From assembly GCF_900187425.1 (NCBI RefSeq), contig NZ_FYDJ01000007.1, forward strand, positions 124,001 through 188,000: DNA of 64,000 nucleotides, written 5' to 3'. This document shows positions 36,045-44,929 of the stretch, in pieces. Positions within the stretch are counted from its first letter, which is position 1. Every line of letters starts with the position of its first letter. The DNA comes from Pseudomonas sp. Irchel s3h14 (GTDB lineage: Bacteria > Pseudomonadota > Gammaproteobacteria > Pseudomonadales > Pseudomonadaceae). Both the position numbers and the translations under genes were made by a program. The notes beneath the pieces are model-generated. The model saw nothing but the letters and a program-made list of their open reading frames with translations. It did not search any database and had not been told where the DNA came from.

Positions 36045-37349
36045 TTAATGAGGATTGACGATAGCGGCGGGCGTGCGCAGCACCAGAAAGGCGCCCGCGA
36101 CGATTAGGGCCGCGAGAACGTAGAGGGCAAGACTGGCGCTGTGGGTGGTGTCTCGCATCCAGCCAATCAGATTGGGTGTCAGAAACGAGGCAATACTTCC
36201 CAGGGAACTGATCAAGGCGATGCCCGCCGCCTGGGTACTGTTTGATAGGAATGCCGGTGGTAGCTGCCAAAACATCGGCAGTGCGGCGCTCGCGCCCATA
36301 CCCGCAATCACCAAACCTCCGATTACCATGAAGGGATCGCCAGGCATCAGGCCGGCTACAGCGATACCGAGGGCAGACATGAGCAATGGCACACTCAAGT
36401 GCCACCGGCGTTCGCGGCGCCGATCTGATGAGCGCCCGCAGGCGATCATAAAACCGCAGCCTGCCAGGTAGGGCAGGGCACTGAGCAGGCCGACCTGGCC
36501 ATCGCTGCCTATCCCAGAGCTATGAATCAGGGTAGGCATCCAGAAAGCGAGCGTGTTGACCGCCAACATGACCGCGCAGTAGATCCCCACCAGCAACCAG
36601 ACCTGCGGATCACGGAGGATACCGCTGAACGAGATGATGGATTTGCGTTGCTCTTCGCCAGCCAGTTGATTGCGCAGTTGGTCTTTCTGCTCGTTGCTCA
36701 GCCAGCTCACTGACTCGAAGTTGTCGGGCAGCACCTTGAGCACCAGCAAGCCGAGAAGTACGACTGGTGCGCCTTCAATCAGGAACATCCACTGCCAACC
36801 ACGTAGGCCCCCAACATCATGAAAGCCTTGCAGGATACCGCCCGATAGAGGGCCACCGACGACCCCGGCCAGCGGCACGGCAATGGCGAACAACGCGGTT
36901 ACCTGTGCGCGCCTACCGGCCGGATACCAGCGGTTGAGGTACACCAAAATACCTGGGAAAAATCCAGCCTCGGCGACGCCGAGCAAGAAGCGCAACGCGT
37001 AGAAACCCTCAGCGTTTTCGATCAACAGCATGCTGGTGGACAAGGTCCCCCAGACGACCATCAACAAAGCGATCCAGCGCCGTGGCCCAATGCGATCCAA
37101 GGCTATGTTGCTGGGTACACCGAACATCGCGTACGCCACAAAGAACAGGCCTGCACCAAATCCGTAGACGGTGTCGCTGAAGTGCAGGTCGGTGCCCATC
37201 TGCATCTTGGCAAAACCAATATTTATCCGGTCAAGATGAGCGAACAGGTAACACACCAGCAGCAGTGGCATCAGCCGCCAGGTCACCGTGCGGTGGGTCG
37301 ACGTTGCGGCGTCGCTCAAAGGCTGTGTAACGGAAGTGGCTATGCTCAT
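36045..37349 (-). CDS. hpaX: 4-hydroxyphenylacetate permease, MFS anion:cation symporter family
   Basis: A 434-residue, twelve-helix major facilitator protein. It has the loop LDRIGPRRWIALLMVVWG (MFS motif A type) and, after the first six helices, GWQWMFLIEGAPVVLLGLLV as in HpaX and related aromatic-acid symporters. The start is taken at the ATG 37349 (MSIATSVTQ), although its ribosome site is weak; a longer reading begins with no better site. Its place inside the hpa operon, between hpaF and hpaH, supports uptake of 4-hydroxyphenylacetate or a related acid. Confidence 0.88.
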   Translation of the reverse strand: MSIATSVTQPLSDAATSTHRTVTWRLMPLLLVCYLFAHLDRINIGFAKMQMGTDLHFSDTVYGFGAGLFFVAYAMFGVPSNIALDRIGPRRWIALLMVVWGTLSTSMLLIENAEGFYALRFLLGVAEAGFFPGILVYLNRWYPAGRRAQVTALFAIAVPLAGVVGGPLSGGILQGFHDVGGLRGWQWMFLIEGAPVVLLGLLVLKVLPDNFESVSWLSNEQKDQLRNQLAGEEQRKSIISFSGILRDPQVWLLVGIYCAVMLAVNTLAFWMPTLIHSSGIGSDGQVGLLSALPYLAGCGFMIACGRSSDRRRERRWHLSVPLLMSALGIAVAGLMPGDPFMVIGGLVIAGMGASAALPMFWQLPPAFLSNSTQAAGIALISSLGSIASFLTPNLIGWMRDTTHSASLALYVLAALIVAGAFLVLRTPAAIVNPH

Positions 37350-37395
37350 GATGTTGTACTTTTTTGTGAGAGAGGCCAATGGGGTGAGGAGCTTC

Positions 37396-37788
37396 TTAGT
37401 TCGCCTGTTGCTTGAGAAAGGCATGGACGTTGTTGAGCTTGAAATTCAGCTCGGGGTGCAACTCGATCATTTCAAACGACAGGGCCAGCAGACGTTCTGC
37501 CTGTAGCGTTGCAAAGTGGGCGGCAATGACTCCGAACAGTTTTTCCGCGACCTGTTGACGCGTTGCCAAGTCGCGGCCGTGTCCTACCTTCAGCGTCATG
37601 TGGACGAAGGCGTAATCGTGTTTGCCGTCGGCCATGCGCCACGTGTCCAGTCGAACTCCGCGGCTACGGATACCCCCCAGCGGAAATACATCGCTGGCGC
37701 CAAGTGTGGCGTGAACTTTTTCAAACAGGCCCGGCAAGTCGGCTTGTTGCTCGATGTTGTCAGTGTATTCAGCAATAAAATGCGGCAT
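37396..37788 (-). CDS. hpaF: 5-carboxymethyl-2-hydroxymuconate delta-isomerase
   Basis: A 130-residue tautomerase-superfamily protein beginning MPHFIAEYTDN, so Pro1 would be the catalytic base after Met removal. FPLGGIRSRGVRLDTWRMADG and DYAFVHMTLKVGHGR match CHMI. It isomerises 5-carboxymethyl-2-hydroxymuconate to its oxo form ahead of HpaG decarboxylation. GGAGGG precedes the start. It lies between hpaD and hpaX. Confidence 0.92.
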   Translation of the reverse strand: MPHFIAEYTDNIEQQADLPGLFEKVHATLGASDVFPLGGIRSRGVRLDTWRMADGKHDYAFVHMTLKVGHGRDLATRQQVAEKLFGVIAAHFATLQAERLLALSFEMIELHPELNFKLNNVHAFLKQQAN

Positions 37789-37850
37789 CGTGCCCTCCTG
37801 GTAGTTGGCTGTGTCGAGCGGCGGGCGCTTCCCGGCCGCTTAAGCGAAAT

Positions 37851-38708
37851 TCAGAGCGGGAAAATGGCGTTGATCTGGCCGGTACCGGAGCTGCCAAAAG
37901 GTTCTGTGAGCACTTCGACCGGCTTGTTGTAGTCCGGGCCGCCCAGTAGACCTAAAAGCATTGCAGTGTCGTGCATCTTGCCTTCGCCGAAGCAGTGCTC
38001 AGCGTAGTCAGGAAGCATCGCGCAGAATTCTTTGAATCGGCCTTCACGCCACAGCTTAACCACGTGCATGTCGACCTGTTTATCGAATTCGCGAGTCCAG
38101 TTGTGGATATTGGCTTCCGCTTCACGATCGTCTGAGAAGCGATGCGACAGAGAACCGGAGGCCAGCACCAGGACTTTGTGGTCGCTCTTCTCGATTGCGC
38201 GGCGCACGGCGGCGCCGAATGCGAAGCTGTCTTCCAGACGATGCCAGGCACACCAGGCCGCGATGGAAATCACCTTGAGTTTTTCGGCGGCAGGTACATC
38301 CATGTGCATGTAGCGCATCGGCACCAGGGTGCCGTATTCCAATTCCAGACTCGGGATGTTGTGGGACAGAGTTCGCACACCGGCAGCGTTGGCTTCCTCT
38401 GCGATAAGCTCGCCAAGTTCCGGGCAGCCCGGGTAGTGGTAAACCATGTCCTTGATGAAGTGCGGTAGTTCATTGCTCGTGTAAACACCACTGAAGTGCT
38501 CACCGTTGTTCACGTGGTAGCCGCTGTTCACCAGCCAGTGCACGTCGAACACGACGGCGGTGTCGGCACCCAATTCTCGCGCACGACGGCCTATTTCCTT
38601 ATGTCCGGCGATAGCGGCAGCACGACAGCCGTGGTGTTTGCCCGGCAGTTCGGACAGATACATCGACGGTACATGGCAGACTTTTGCTGCCAGAACGACT
38701 TCGCCCAT
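37851..38708 (-). CDS. hpaD: 3,4-dihydroxyphenylacetate (homoprotocatechuate) 2,3-dioxygenase, class III
   Basis: A 285-residue LigB-fold extradiol dioxygenase with early His in AAKVCHVPSM and GKHHGCR, then VVFDVHWL and VRTLSHNIPSLELEYGTLVPM, consistent with Fe(II)-binding and catalytic residues of E. coli HpaD. It cleaves homoprotocatechuate to 5-carboxymethyl-2-hydroxymuconate semialdehyde. It is unrelated in fold to the VOC-type extradiol enzyme at 28388. AGGAGAATC precedes the ATG. A 108-base gap separates it from hpaE. Confidence 0.93.
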   Translation of the reverse strand: MGEVVLAAKVCHVPSMYLSELPGKHHGCRAAAIAGHKEIGRRARELGADTAVVFDVHWLVNSGYHVNNGEHFSGVYTSNELPHFIKDMVYHYPGCPELGELIAEEANAAGVRTLSHNIPSLELEYGTLVPMRYMHMDVPAAEKLKVISIAAWCAWHRLEDSFAFGAAVRRAIEKSDHKVLVLASGSLSHRFSDDREAEANIHNWTREFDKQVDMHVVKLWREGRFKEFCAMLPDYAEHCFGEGKMHDTAMLLGLLGGPDYNKPVEVLTEPFGSSGTGQINAIFPL

Positions 38709-38816
38709 GATGATTCTCCTGAAGTTATTCTTGTTGGTTCAATTCAATGGACAGCGAAGACTACGACGAGCGCGATGCGCGCCCCACCGTAGCCTTCAGC
38801 GGCGGCTATCGGCTGC

Positions 38817-40277
38817 TCATAGTCCCCAGCGCGGGATGTGGTGACTGCCCATGGAAATGCAGACGTTCTTGATCTCGGCGAACACTTCGAAGCTGTATTG
38901 GCCTCCTTCACGACCTGTACCGGAACCTTTCACACCGCCGAATGGCTGACGCAAATCACGCACGTTCTGACTGTTGATGAACACCATGCCGGCTTCGATG
39001 CCACGGGCCAGGCGATGGGCCTTGCCGATGTCCTGAGTCCAGATGTAGGACGCCAGGCCGTACTCGGTATCGTTGGCCAGTTGCAGGGCTTCGGCTTCGT
39101 CCTTGAACGGAATCAGGCACACCACCGGACCAAAGATTTCTTCCTGGGCGATGCGCATCTTGTTATTCACATCGGCGAACACCGTCGGTTGGATAAACTG
39201 GCCTTTACTCAGGTGTGCAGGCAAGTTCGCCGGACGGTCAAGACCGCCAGCGAGGAGGGTGGCGCCTTCTTCAATACCGATCTTGATGTAGCCGGTGACC
39301 TTGTCGTAGTGGGCCTGTGTGATCATCGAGCCGACCTGGGTTTTCGGGTCTTGCGGATCGCCGACGATCAGGCGTTTGGCACGAGCGGCGAACTCGGCGA
39401 CGAAGGCCGGGTAAACGCTTTCCTGGATGAAGATCCGGCTGCCAGCGGTGCAGCGCTCACCGTTTAACGAGAAGATGGTGAACAGCGCGGCATCGAGGGC
39501 TCGCTCAAGGTCCGCATCTTCAAAAATCAGTACGGGCGACTTGCCCCCCAGCTCCATCGAGTACTTTTTCAATCCTGCGGTCTGCATGATTTTCTTGCCA
39601 GTTGCCGTGCCGCCGGTGAACGAAATCGCCCGCACATCCGGGTGCCGTACCAACGCGTCGCCAGCCGTCGCACCGTAGCCCTGAATCACGTTCAGCACAC
39701 CATTTGGAATGCCGGCTTCAACAGCCAGGCGGCCCAATTCATTGGCGGTCAGCGGTGACAGCTCAGACATCTTCAGCACTGCAGTATTGCCAAGTGCGAG
39801 GCAGGGGGCAGTCTTCCAGGTCGCTGTCATGAAAGGCACGTTCCACGGCGACACCAGGCCACACACGCCCACCGGTTGATACATGGTGTAGTTGAGCATC
39901 TGGTCGTCGACCGGATAGCTATGACCGTCCATGCGGGTGCAGACTTCGGCGAAAAAGTCGAAGTTGTCCGAGGCACGTGGAATCAACACGTTCTTGGTCT
40001 GATGGATCGGCAGGCCGGTGTCCAGGGTTTCCAACTCGGCCAGGTGCGGAACATTCTGCGCGATAAGCTCACCGAGCTTGCGCATCAGTCGGGCACGCTC
40101 TTTTGCCGGCGTTTTGGCCCACTTGGGGAAGGCTTCCTTGGCCGCAGCCACGGCCTGAGCGACTTCTTCAGCACCGCCGCTTGCGACTTCGCCGATCGCT
40201 TCGCCTGTGGCCGGGTTGTAATTGACGAAAACGTCTTTGCTTTCGACCTCACGGCCGTTGATCCAGTGTTTGATCAT
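38817..40277 (-). CDS. hpaE: 5-carboxymethyl-2-hydroxymuconate semialdehyde dehydrogenase
   Basis: A 486-residue aldehyde dehydrogenase with SPWNVPFMTATWKTAPCLA, SFTGGTATGKKIM, the catalytic Glu in MELGGKSPVLIFEDADLERA and the catalytic Cys in LNGERCTAGSR. This is the HpaE pattern. The ATG at 40277 (MIKHWINGREVES) is preferred; a TTG at 40286 would place the ribosome site too close. It starts 5 bases after the hpaG2 stop, suggesting tight coupling. Confidence 0.93.
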   Translation of the reverse strand: MIKHWINGREVESKDVFVNYNPATGEAIGEVASGGAEEVAQAVAAAKEAFPKWAKTPAKERARLMRKLGELIAQNVPHLAELETLDTGLPIHQTKNVLIPRASDNFDFFAEVCTRMDGHSYPVDDQMLNYTMYQPVGVCGLVSPWNVPFMTATWKTAPCLALGNTAVLKMSELSPLTANELGRLAVEAGIPNGVLNVIQGYGATAGDALVRHPDVRAISFTGGTATGKKIMQTAGLKKYSMELGGKSPVLIFEDADLERALDAALFTIFSLNGERCTAGSRIFIQESVYPAFVAEFAARAKRLIVGDPQDPKTQVGSMITQAHYDKVTGYIKIGIEEGATLLAGGLDRPANLPAHLSKGQFIQPTVFADVNNKMRIAQEEIFGPVVCLIPFKDEAEALQLANDTEYGLASYIWTQDIGKAHRLARGIEAGMVFINSQNVRDLRQPFGGVKGSGTGREGGQYSFEVFAEIKNVCISMGSHHIPRWGL

Positions 40278-40282
40278 GTTGC

Positions 40283-41053
40283 TCAAGCCTCTTTATGGGC
40301 GGAGAAAAATTCCGCTTCACTGACAATTCGATTGACCAGGCGCCCGACGCCCTCGACTTCCACGATCACTTCATCGCCGGGCACGACATCGGCCAAGCCT
40401 TCCGGTGTGCCGGTGGCGATCATGTCGCCGGGCTGCAGGGTCATGAAGCTGGATAGATATTCGATCAGGTAAGAGATGTCGAAAATCATGTCCTTGGTGC
40501 TGCCTTCCTGCCGCAGTTCACCGTTGATCCAGGTACGCAGTTTCAGATTGCTGGGGTCCGGCACGTCGGCGACGTCGACGATCCACGGGCCGACGGGCGT
40601 CGTGGCATCGCGGTTTTTCACCCGCAGGTTGGGTCGGTAGTAGTTTTCCAGGTAGTCACGAATCGCGTAGTCGTTGCACACCGTATAGCCGGCCAGGTAC
40701 TCAAGGGCATCTTCACGCTTGACGTTGCGTGCGCGCTTGCCGATGACGGCCACCAGTTCACACTCGTAGTGCATGTAGGCGACATTGTCCGGACGCCAAG
40801 TGACCTGGTTATGGCCGATGTAAGTGCCGGGGGATTTGATGAATACCAGGGGCTCGGTCGGTGGTTTAAAGGCCAGTTCGGCGGCGTGGTCGGCATAGTT
40901 CAGGCCCAGGGCGAACATGCTGCCGGTAGCCGGTGGCAACCACTCAACCTGACTCTCGGCCAGCAGGCGGCCATCGGCCAGGCGCAAGGCGTTGTAGTCT
41001 TCAACCTGGGCGAGGTGGATTTCGCCTTCATAGCGAATACGAGCGTGTTTCAT
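40283..41053 (-). CDS. hpaG2: HpaG2, FAH-fold isomerase/decarboxylase subunit
   Basis: A 256-residue FAH-fold protein with ALGLNYADHAAEL, MHYECELVAVIGKRARN (metal Glu pair) and VCNDYAIRDY. It matches the C-terminal half of E. coli HpaG, which is split into two genes here, as is usual in Pseudomonas. Together with HpaG1 it decarboxylates 5-oxo-pent-3-ene-1,2,5-tricarboxylate and isomerises the product. It follows hpaG1 by 11 bases. Confidence 0.9.
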   Translation of the reverse strand: MKHARIRYEGEIHLAQVEDYNALRLADGRLLAESQVEWLPPATGSMFALGLNYADHAAELAFKPPTEPLVFIKSPGTYIGHNQVTWRPDNVAYMHYECELVAVIGKRARNVKREDALEYLAGYTVCNDYAIRDYLENYYRPNLRVKNRDATTPVGPWIVDVADVPDPSNLKLRTWINGELRQEGSTKDMIFDISYLIEYLSSFMTLQPGDMIATGTPEGLADVVPGDEVIVEVEGVGRLVNRIVSEAEFFSAHKEA

Positions 41054-41064
41054 GGAAGCTCCTG

Positions 41065-41721
41065 TTACTCGGCCACGATGTGGTTGACGAGGCGGCCCAG
41101 GCCGCTGATTTCAACTTCGACGGTATCGCCGGGCTGGACATCGACACGGCCTTCAGGGGTGCCAGTGATCAGCACATCGCCTTCGTGCAAGGTCATAAAC
41201 TCGCTGATCTCGGCGATCAGTTGGGAAATGTTGCGGACAAAGTTGGCCGTAGAATTTTCCTGGCGCAGCTCACCATTGACGAACAGCTTCAGGCTCAATT
41301 GATGCGGGTTGGCGACCTGGTCACGGGCAACCAGTTCCGGGCCCAGTGAGCAGAAGCCGTCACGGCACTTGGCCTTGACCGCCGGACGGTAGTAGCTGTC
41401 TTCGGGCAGGCTGAACTCATTAACGATGGTGTAACCGGCCACATGCTCCAGCGCATGTTCAACGCTGACACGGCTGGCGCTTTTACCGATCACTACACCC
41501 AGTGCCGGACCCGGTTGCAGACGAACACCGTACGGAAGAAGCACCACGCCGTCATGGTCATTGCGGGTATTGGGTGTCTTGATGAACAGCACCGGTTTGA
41601 CCGGTGGTTTCTGATAAGGCGCTTGCTCGAATTCGGCGATGCGTTGGTTCAGCAACCCCTGGTAGTTCAGCGCAACGCCGAACAGGGTGCCGTTCGCAAC
41701 ATTATGCAAGGCACGGCTCAT
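41065..41721 (-). CDS. hpaG1: HpaG1, FAH-fold isomerase/decarboxylase subunit
   Basis: A 218-residue FAH-fold protein corresponding to the N-terminal half of HpaG: GVALNYQGLLNQR, LQPGPALGVVIGKSASRV and NEFSLPEDSYYRP. The second Glu of the usual metal pair seems changed (PALGVV rather than EVELGVV), as known for the partner half in fused HpaG, so activity may depend on HpaG2. It is the first gene of the eight-gene operon. Two HpaR-type operators lie 50-80 bases before its start. Confidence 0.9.
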   Translation of the reverse strand: MSRALHNVANGTLFGVALNYQGLLNQRIAEFEQAPYQKPPVKPVLFIKTPNTRNDHDGVVLLPYGVRLQPGPALGVVIGKSASRVSVEHALEHVAGYTIVNEFSLPEDSYYRPAVKAKCRDGFCSLGPELVARDQVANPHQLSLKLFVNGELRQENSTANFVRNISQLIAEISEFMTLHEGDVLITGTPEGRVDVQPGDTVEVEISGLGRLVNHIVAE

Positions 41722-41770
41722 GCTTTTCTCCTGGCAGTGGCGGGGCAGTGACTGCCCCGCAAAATATTCG

Positions 41771-41782
41771 TTAACCTGTTAA
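41771..41782. promoter_or_regulatory. HpaR-type operator 2 (hpaG1/hpaA intergenic region)
   Basis: TTAACCTGTTAA is a perfect TTAAC-N2-GTTAA inverted repeat (extended by G and C to GTTAAC on both sides), 50 bases before hpaG1. It would block the operon promoter when bound. Confidence 0.65.
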
Positions 41783-41790
41783 CGTTATAA

Positions 41791-41802
41791 TTAATATGTT
41801 AA
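41791..41802. promoter_or_regulatory. HpaR-type operator 3 (hpaG1/hpaA intergenic region)
   Basis: TTAATATGTTAA has one mismatched pair. It starts 20 bases after operator 2, about two helical turns, which allows two dimers to bind the same face. Confidence 0.6.
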
Positions 41803-41910
41803 CTATCGTCAAGCGTGGCAAAATCTTCCGACAGTGGTTAGCCGCCGCAAACCGGCGCAGGATGAAAACCCTTGCACGGCCAACACCCCGATAAGAAAGA
41901 GAATCCAGCG

Positions 41911-42813
41911 ATGATCGATCGTCAGCCGATCCCCAATATCAACATCGGTCAGGTCTACGACCAGCGCTACAGCGATGCCGAAGTGCACTACGACAAACTC
42001 GGCAATTTGGCGGAATTCTTCGGCCGCAACATGCCGGTGCATCGACACGATCGGTTCTTTCAGGTGCATTACGTGAAGAGCGGTGCGGTGCGGGTTTATC
42101 TGGATGACCAGCAATACCTCGAGTCGGGACCGATGTTTTTTCTCACGCCGCCGACGGTGGCCCATTCCTTTGTCACCGAAGCAGACGCCGACGGGCATGT
42201 ACTGACCGTGCGCCAGCAACTGGTCTGGCAGTTGATCGATGCCGACCCGAGTCTTGCGCCGGGCGTGCAGTTGCCGGCGGCCTGCGTCGCGCTGGCACGA
42301 CTGGCGCCGCAATTCGATCCCGAGGTCAGGAGGCTGGAGTTTCTGTTCGAGGAACTGTGCAGCGAGATCAACGCCAATGGACCAGGGCGTGGTTCGGCTC
42401 TGGACAGCTTGACGCGATTGATCATGATCAGCCTGCTCAGGCTGTGCGCGAACTCCCTGGAAGCCCGCCCAGCGCGCCATGAGGACTTGCGGATCTTCCA
42501 CCGCTTCAACGAGTTGATCGAAGACCATTACCTGCAGCACTGGCCTCTGGCGCGCTATGCAGACAGTATTGGTGTTACCGAGGCGCGGCTGAATGACGTC
42601 TGTCGACGGATTGCCGACCTGCCGTCGAAACGGCTGGTCCTCGAACGAATGATGCAGGAAGCCAAGCGCCTGCTGCTGTTCACCGGTAGTTCGGCCAATG
42701 AAATCTGCTACCAGTTGGGCTTCAAGGACCCGGCTTATTTCAGTCGTTTCTTCCAGCGTTATGCGCAGGCAACCCCAGGGGAATATCGCCTGCGGCAGTC
42801 GGGTTTGCGCTGA
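41911..42813 (+). CDS. hpaA: HpaA, AraC-family activator of 4-hydroxyphenylacetate hydroxylation genes
   Basis: A 300-residue AraC/XylS regulator. The N-terminal cupin sensor has NLAEFFGRNMPVHRHDRFFQ, LTPPTVAHSF and DADGHVLTVRQQL, shared with E. coli HpaA. The C-terminal DNA-binding region has two helix-turn-helices (IGVTEARLNDVCRRIADLPSK and SSANEICYQLGFKDPAYFSRFF). It is divergent from hpaG1. HpaA activates the hydroxylase promoter in E. coli, so its target here is probably upstream of 31598. The start is the ATG at 41911; an earlier in-frame start is less supported. Confidence 0.92.
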   Translation: MIDRQPIPNINIGQVYDQRYSDAEVHYDKLGNLAEFFGRNMPVHRHDRFFQVHYVKSGAVRVYLDDQQYLESGPMFFLTPPTVAHSFVTEADADGHVLTVRQQLVWQLIDADPSLAPGVQLPAACVALARLAPQFDPEVRRLEFLFEELCSEINANGPGRGSALDSLTRLIMISLLRLCANSLEARPARHEDLRIFHRFNELIEDHYLQHWPLARYADSIGVTEARLNDVCRRIADLPSKRLVLERMMQEAKRLLLFTGSSANEICYQLGFKDPAYFSRFFQRYAQATPGEYRLRQSGLR

Positions 42814-43024
42814 GGTAGTCATGTGCGTTTTTCGATTGGCTTCCAGTGTCTGTCGAGCAATCATGGTCGCAGCCGGCGCCTTGAAAAATGGCTTTTACAA
42901 GGAACCGATTGCACTTTTCATGGATGAGGCAGCGCAAGGGCAAACTGGCTTTGTCCTTGATAGTTGCGTGCACCCTGTGCCGACTTTAAGCTTTGTTCCT
43001 TCATCCTCTTTTTGTGCGTGAAAC

Positions 43025-43447
43025 ATGCCGACTCCCAGACCGTCCCTTACGCTCACCTTGTTGCAGGCCCGTGAAGCGGCCATGGCATTTTTCCGACCGC
43101 TGCTTAACGAATATGAATTGACCGAACAGCAATGGCGGGTGATTCGCATCCTGCGTCAGCAGGGCGAACTGGAAAGCCATCAACTGGCTCACCTGGCGTG
43201 TATCCTCAAGCCAAGCATGACTGGGGTTCTGTCCCGGCTCGAGCGCGACGGTATCGTCCGGCGCAGGAAGTCTTCCGAAGATCAGCGACGAGTGTTCGTC
43301 GCTCTCACCGAGCTGGGGCAGCAATGTTTCGTCGACATGAGTGCCGGGATGGAAAGCAATTACTTGAAGATTCAGGAACAGTTTGGCGAGGAACCGCTTG
43401 AGCAGTTGCTGGAACTGCTCAATAAGCTGAAGAACATCAAGCCCTGA
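43025..43447 (+). CDS. hpaR: HpaR, MarR-family regulator (copy 2)
   Basis: A 140-residue paralogue of the protein at 33923: SLTLTLLQAREAAMAFFRP, LTEQQWRVIRILRQQGELE, LACILKPSMTGVLSRLERDG and DQRRVFVALT. It follows hpaA by 211 bases on the same strand. That gap shows no clear operator or gene. Two HpaR copies flanking one hpa operon are unusual. This copy, next to hpaA, is the more likely original partner of the operon. Confidence 0.85.
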   Translation: MPTPRPSLTLTLLQAREAAMAFFRPLLNEYELTEQQWRVIRILRQQGELESHQLAHLACILKPSMTGVLSRLERDGIVRRRKSSEDQRRVFVALTELGQQCFVDMSAGMESNYLKIQEQFGEEPLEQLLELLNKLKNIKP

Positions 43448-43591
43448 CCGCCCGGAGTTGATGAGCGTGCTCACTATCGCTCGGTGCGAGCCACCAATGT
43501 CAGTCGCCGACGGAGTGAGGCTCCATCCGAGCTCTGGCATGCTCAGCGTTTAGATTATTTTTGTTGTTATGAAGAGTGGGCGTCCGGCGCT

Positions 43592-44701
43592 TCAACCGAC
43601 CTGGCCGTTGCGCGGTTGCCGTTCGGCGTCGGCACGTTTCTTCAAGTAGATGCGGGTGACCACGGCAGGGGCGTCACTGGCCACAGATATCTCATAATGT
43701 TGCTCATCGCGATCGTCGAGCGCAGTCTCCAAAGCTCCGAGACCCTGCACATCCTCGTTGAATGCGGCGAACAGTTGCTCATGCATGAATTCCCCGAGGG
43801 CTTGGTCATGCCGGGCGAAGTCACGGCCGTGGACGATGAAGTAATGCAGGCTGTTGAGGGTTTCCGGGGTCAGTATGTGCGCGGTACGGATGTGGAACTG
43901 CTCCCGGCCCTCGACCGGTTGGGCGCTGTCATAGAAGGTCACGCTGACCCGGTGCAAGGCCGGAGATAGAAACTCTGAGGTGGCGATGCGTGCTGCCGTC
44001 GTGCAGCCCTCGAGGCCGGTTGTCCTGCCCCAGACCGGCGACAGGGTGGTCGGTACCACTTCGCGGATCAGCGTGTAGTGGCCTTCCTTGAAATCGAGCT
44101 TATAGGGCGCGCAGGCATAGTCCGGAGTCCCGATGGTGTTGGCATGGAGAAAACTCAGGTGGGTAAGGTCCATGAGGTTCTCATGCAGGCTGACGTAGTT
44201 GCCAGGATGATGGAAGTAACCGGAGGTGCAGGCCCAGGCCGGGTCGTCTATCCAGTCCTGGCGCGGGATCAGCCCGGTATCGGCAAGGGACTCATCGCCC
44301 AGCCAGATCCACAATAGGGGGCCCTGGCGTACCAGTGGATAGCGGCGAATGCCGATACCTCGCGGGCAGTTCTTTTGCGAGGGTACCTGTGTCAGGTCGC
44401 CGGACTGGTCGTAGCGGAAACCGTGGTAGCCACAGACGACGCTGTCGTCCTCCAGATGTCCACGCGACAAGGGGAACGAGCGATGGGCGCAGCGGTCTTC
44501 CAAGGCAACCGGTTCACCGTCTTGGGTCCGGTACATCACCACTCGACGGTCCAGCAATCGACGCGCCAATAAGTGGCGGCCCACTTCATGGTCGAAGGCG
44601 GCGACGTACCACTCATTGTAGATGAACGGAGTATCGCGATTGGCCATCGGTTCGCTGGCCTTGCGGGCTTGGGTAATCAGGTTGCCGGTCGGGATTGACA
44701 A
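43592..44701 (-). CDS. Second VanA-like Rieske oxygenase, beside the hpa cluster
   Basis: A 369-residue oxygenase with Rieske ligands C71, H73 (CAHR), C90, H93 (CGYHG) and iron ligands D178, H181, H186 (MDLTHLSFLH), in the vanillate O-demethylase group. A TTG start at 44701 has GGAGGA eight bases upstream; the ATG at 44647 has a poorer site. No reductase gene is near it. Its position and an HpaR-type operator in its promoter region suggest that it feeds the homoprotocatechuate pathway, for example by demethylating homovanillate. This is inference. It is not closely similar to the oxygenase at 11366. Confidence 0.87.
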   Translation of the reverse strand: MSIPTGNLITQARKASEPMANRDTPFIYNEWYVAAFDHEVGRHLLARRLLDRRVVMYRTQDGEPVALEDRCAHRSFPLSRGHLEDDSVVCGYHGFRYDQSGDLTQVPSQKNCPRGIGIRRYPLVRQGPLLWIWLGDESLADTGLIPRQDWIDDPAWACTSGYFHHPGNYVSLHENLMDLTHLSFLHANTIGTPDYACAPYKLDFKEGHYTLIREVVPTTLSPVWGRTTGLEGCTTAARIATSEFLSPALHRVSVTFYDSAQPVEGREQFHIRTAHILTPETLNSLHYFIVHGRDFARHDQALGEFMHEQLFAAFNEDVQGLGALETALDDRDEQHYEISVASDAPAVVTRIYLKKRADAERQPRNGQVG

Positions 44702-44859
44702 AAGGAGGCTCCTCCAGGGATCTGTAGCAGGGCAAAGAAAGGCTGTCGGCGAGGGTGCAGCCCATGCATTTGTTGTTGTCGCGCCAGCTTACGAGCGGCG
44801 GCATGGCGTGGTGTCAACCGGGAGGTGGACAAGTCGGATCATTGCTAGCACACTCATCG

Positions 44860-44871
44860 TTAACAAGTTAA
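44860..44871. promoter_or_regulatory. HpaR-type operator 4, between the Rieske oxygenase and luxR-type gene
   Basis: TTAACAAGTTAA is a perfect TTAAC-N2-GTTAA palindrome in the 228-base divergent gap. It links this pair to the hpa regulon. Confidence 0.6.
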
Positions 44872-44929
44872 TCATGTGGGCGTGTTTCGATTGCCTATCC
44901 GAATACAACAATATTGATCCCACGCCGCC

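Noticed and set aside
42822..43021. 66-residue frame between hpaA and hpaR copy 2
   Set aside because: No ribosome site or recognisable family; it fills a short gap by chance.
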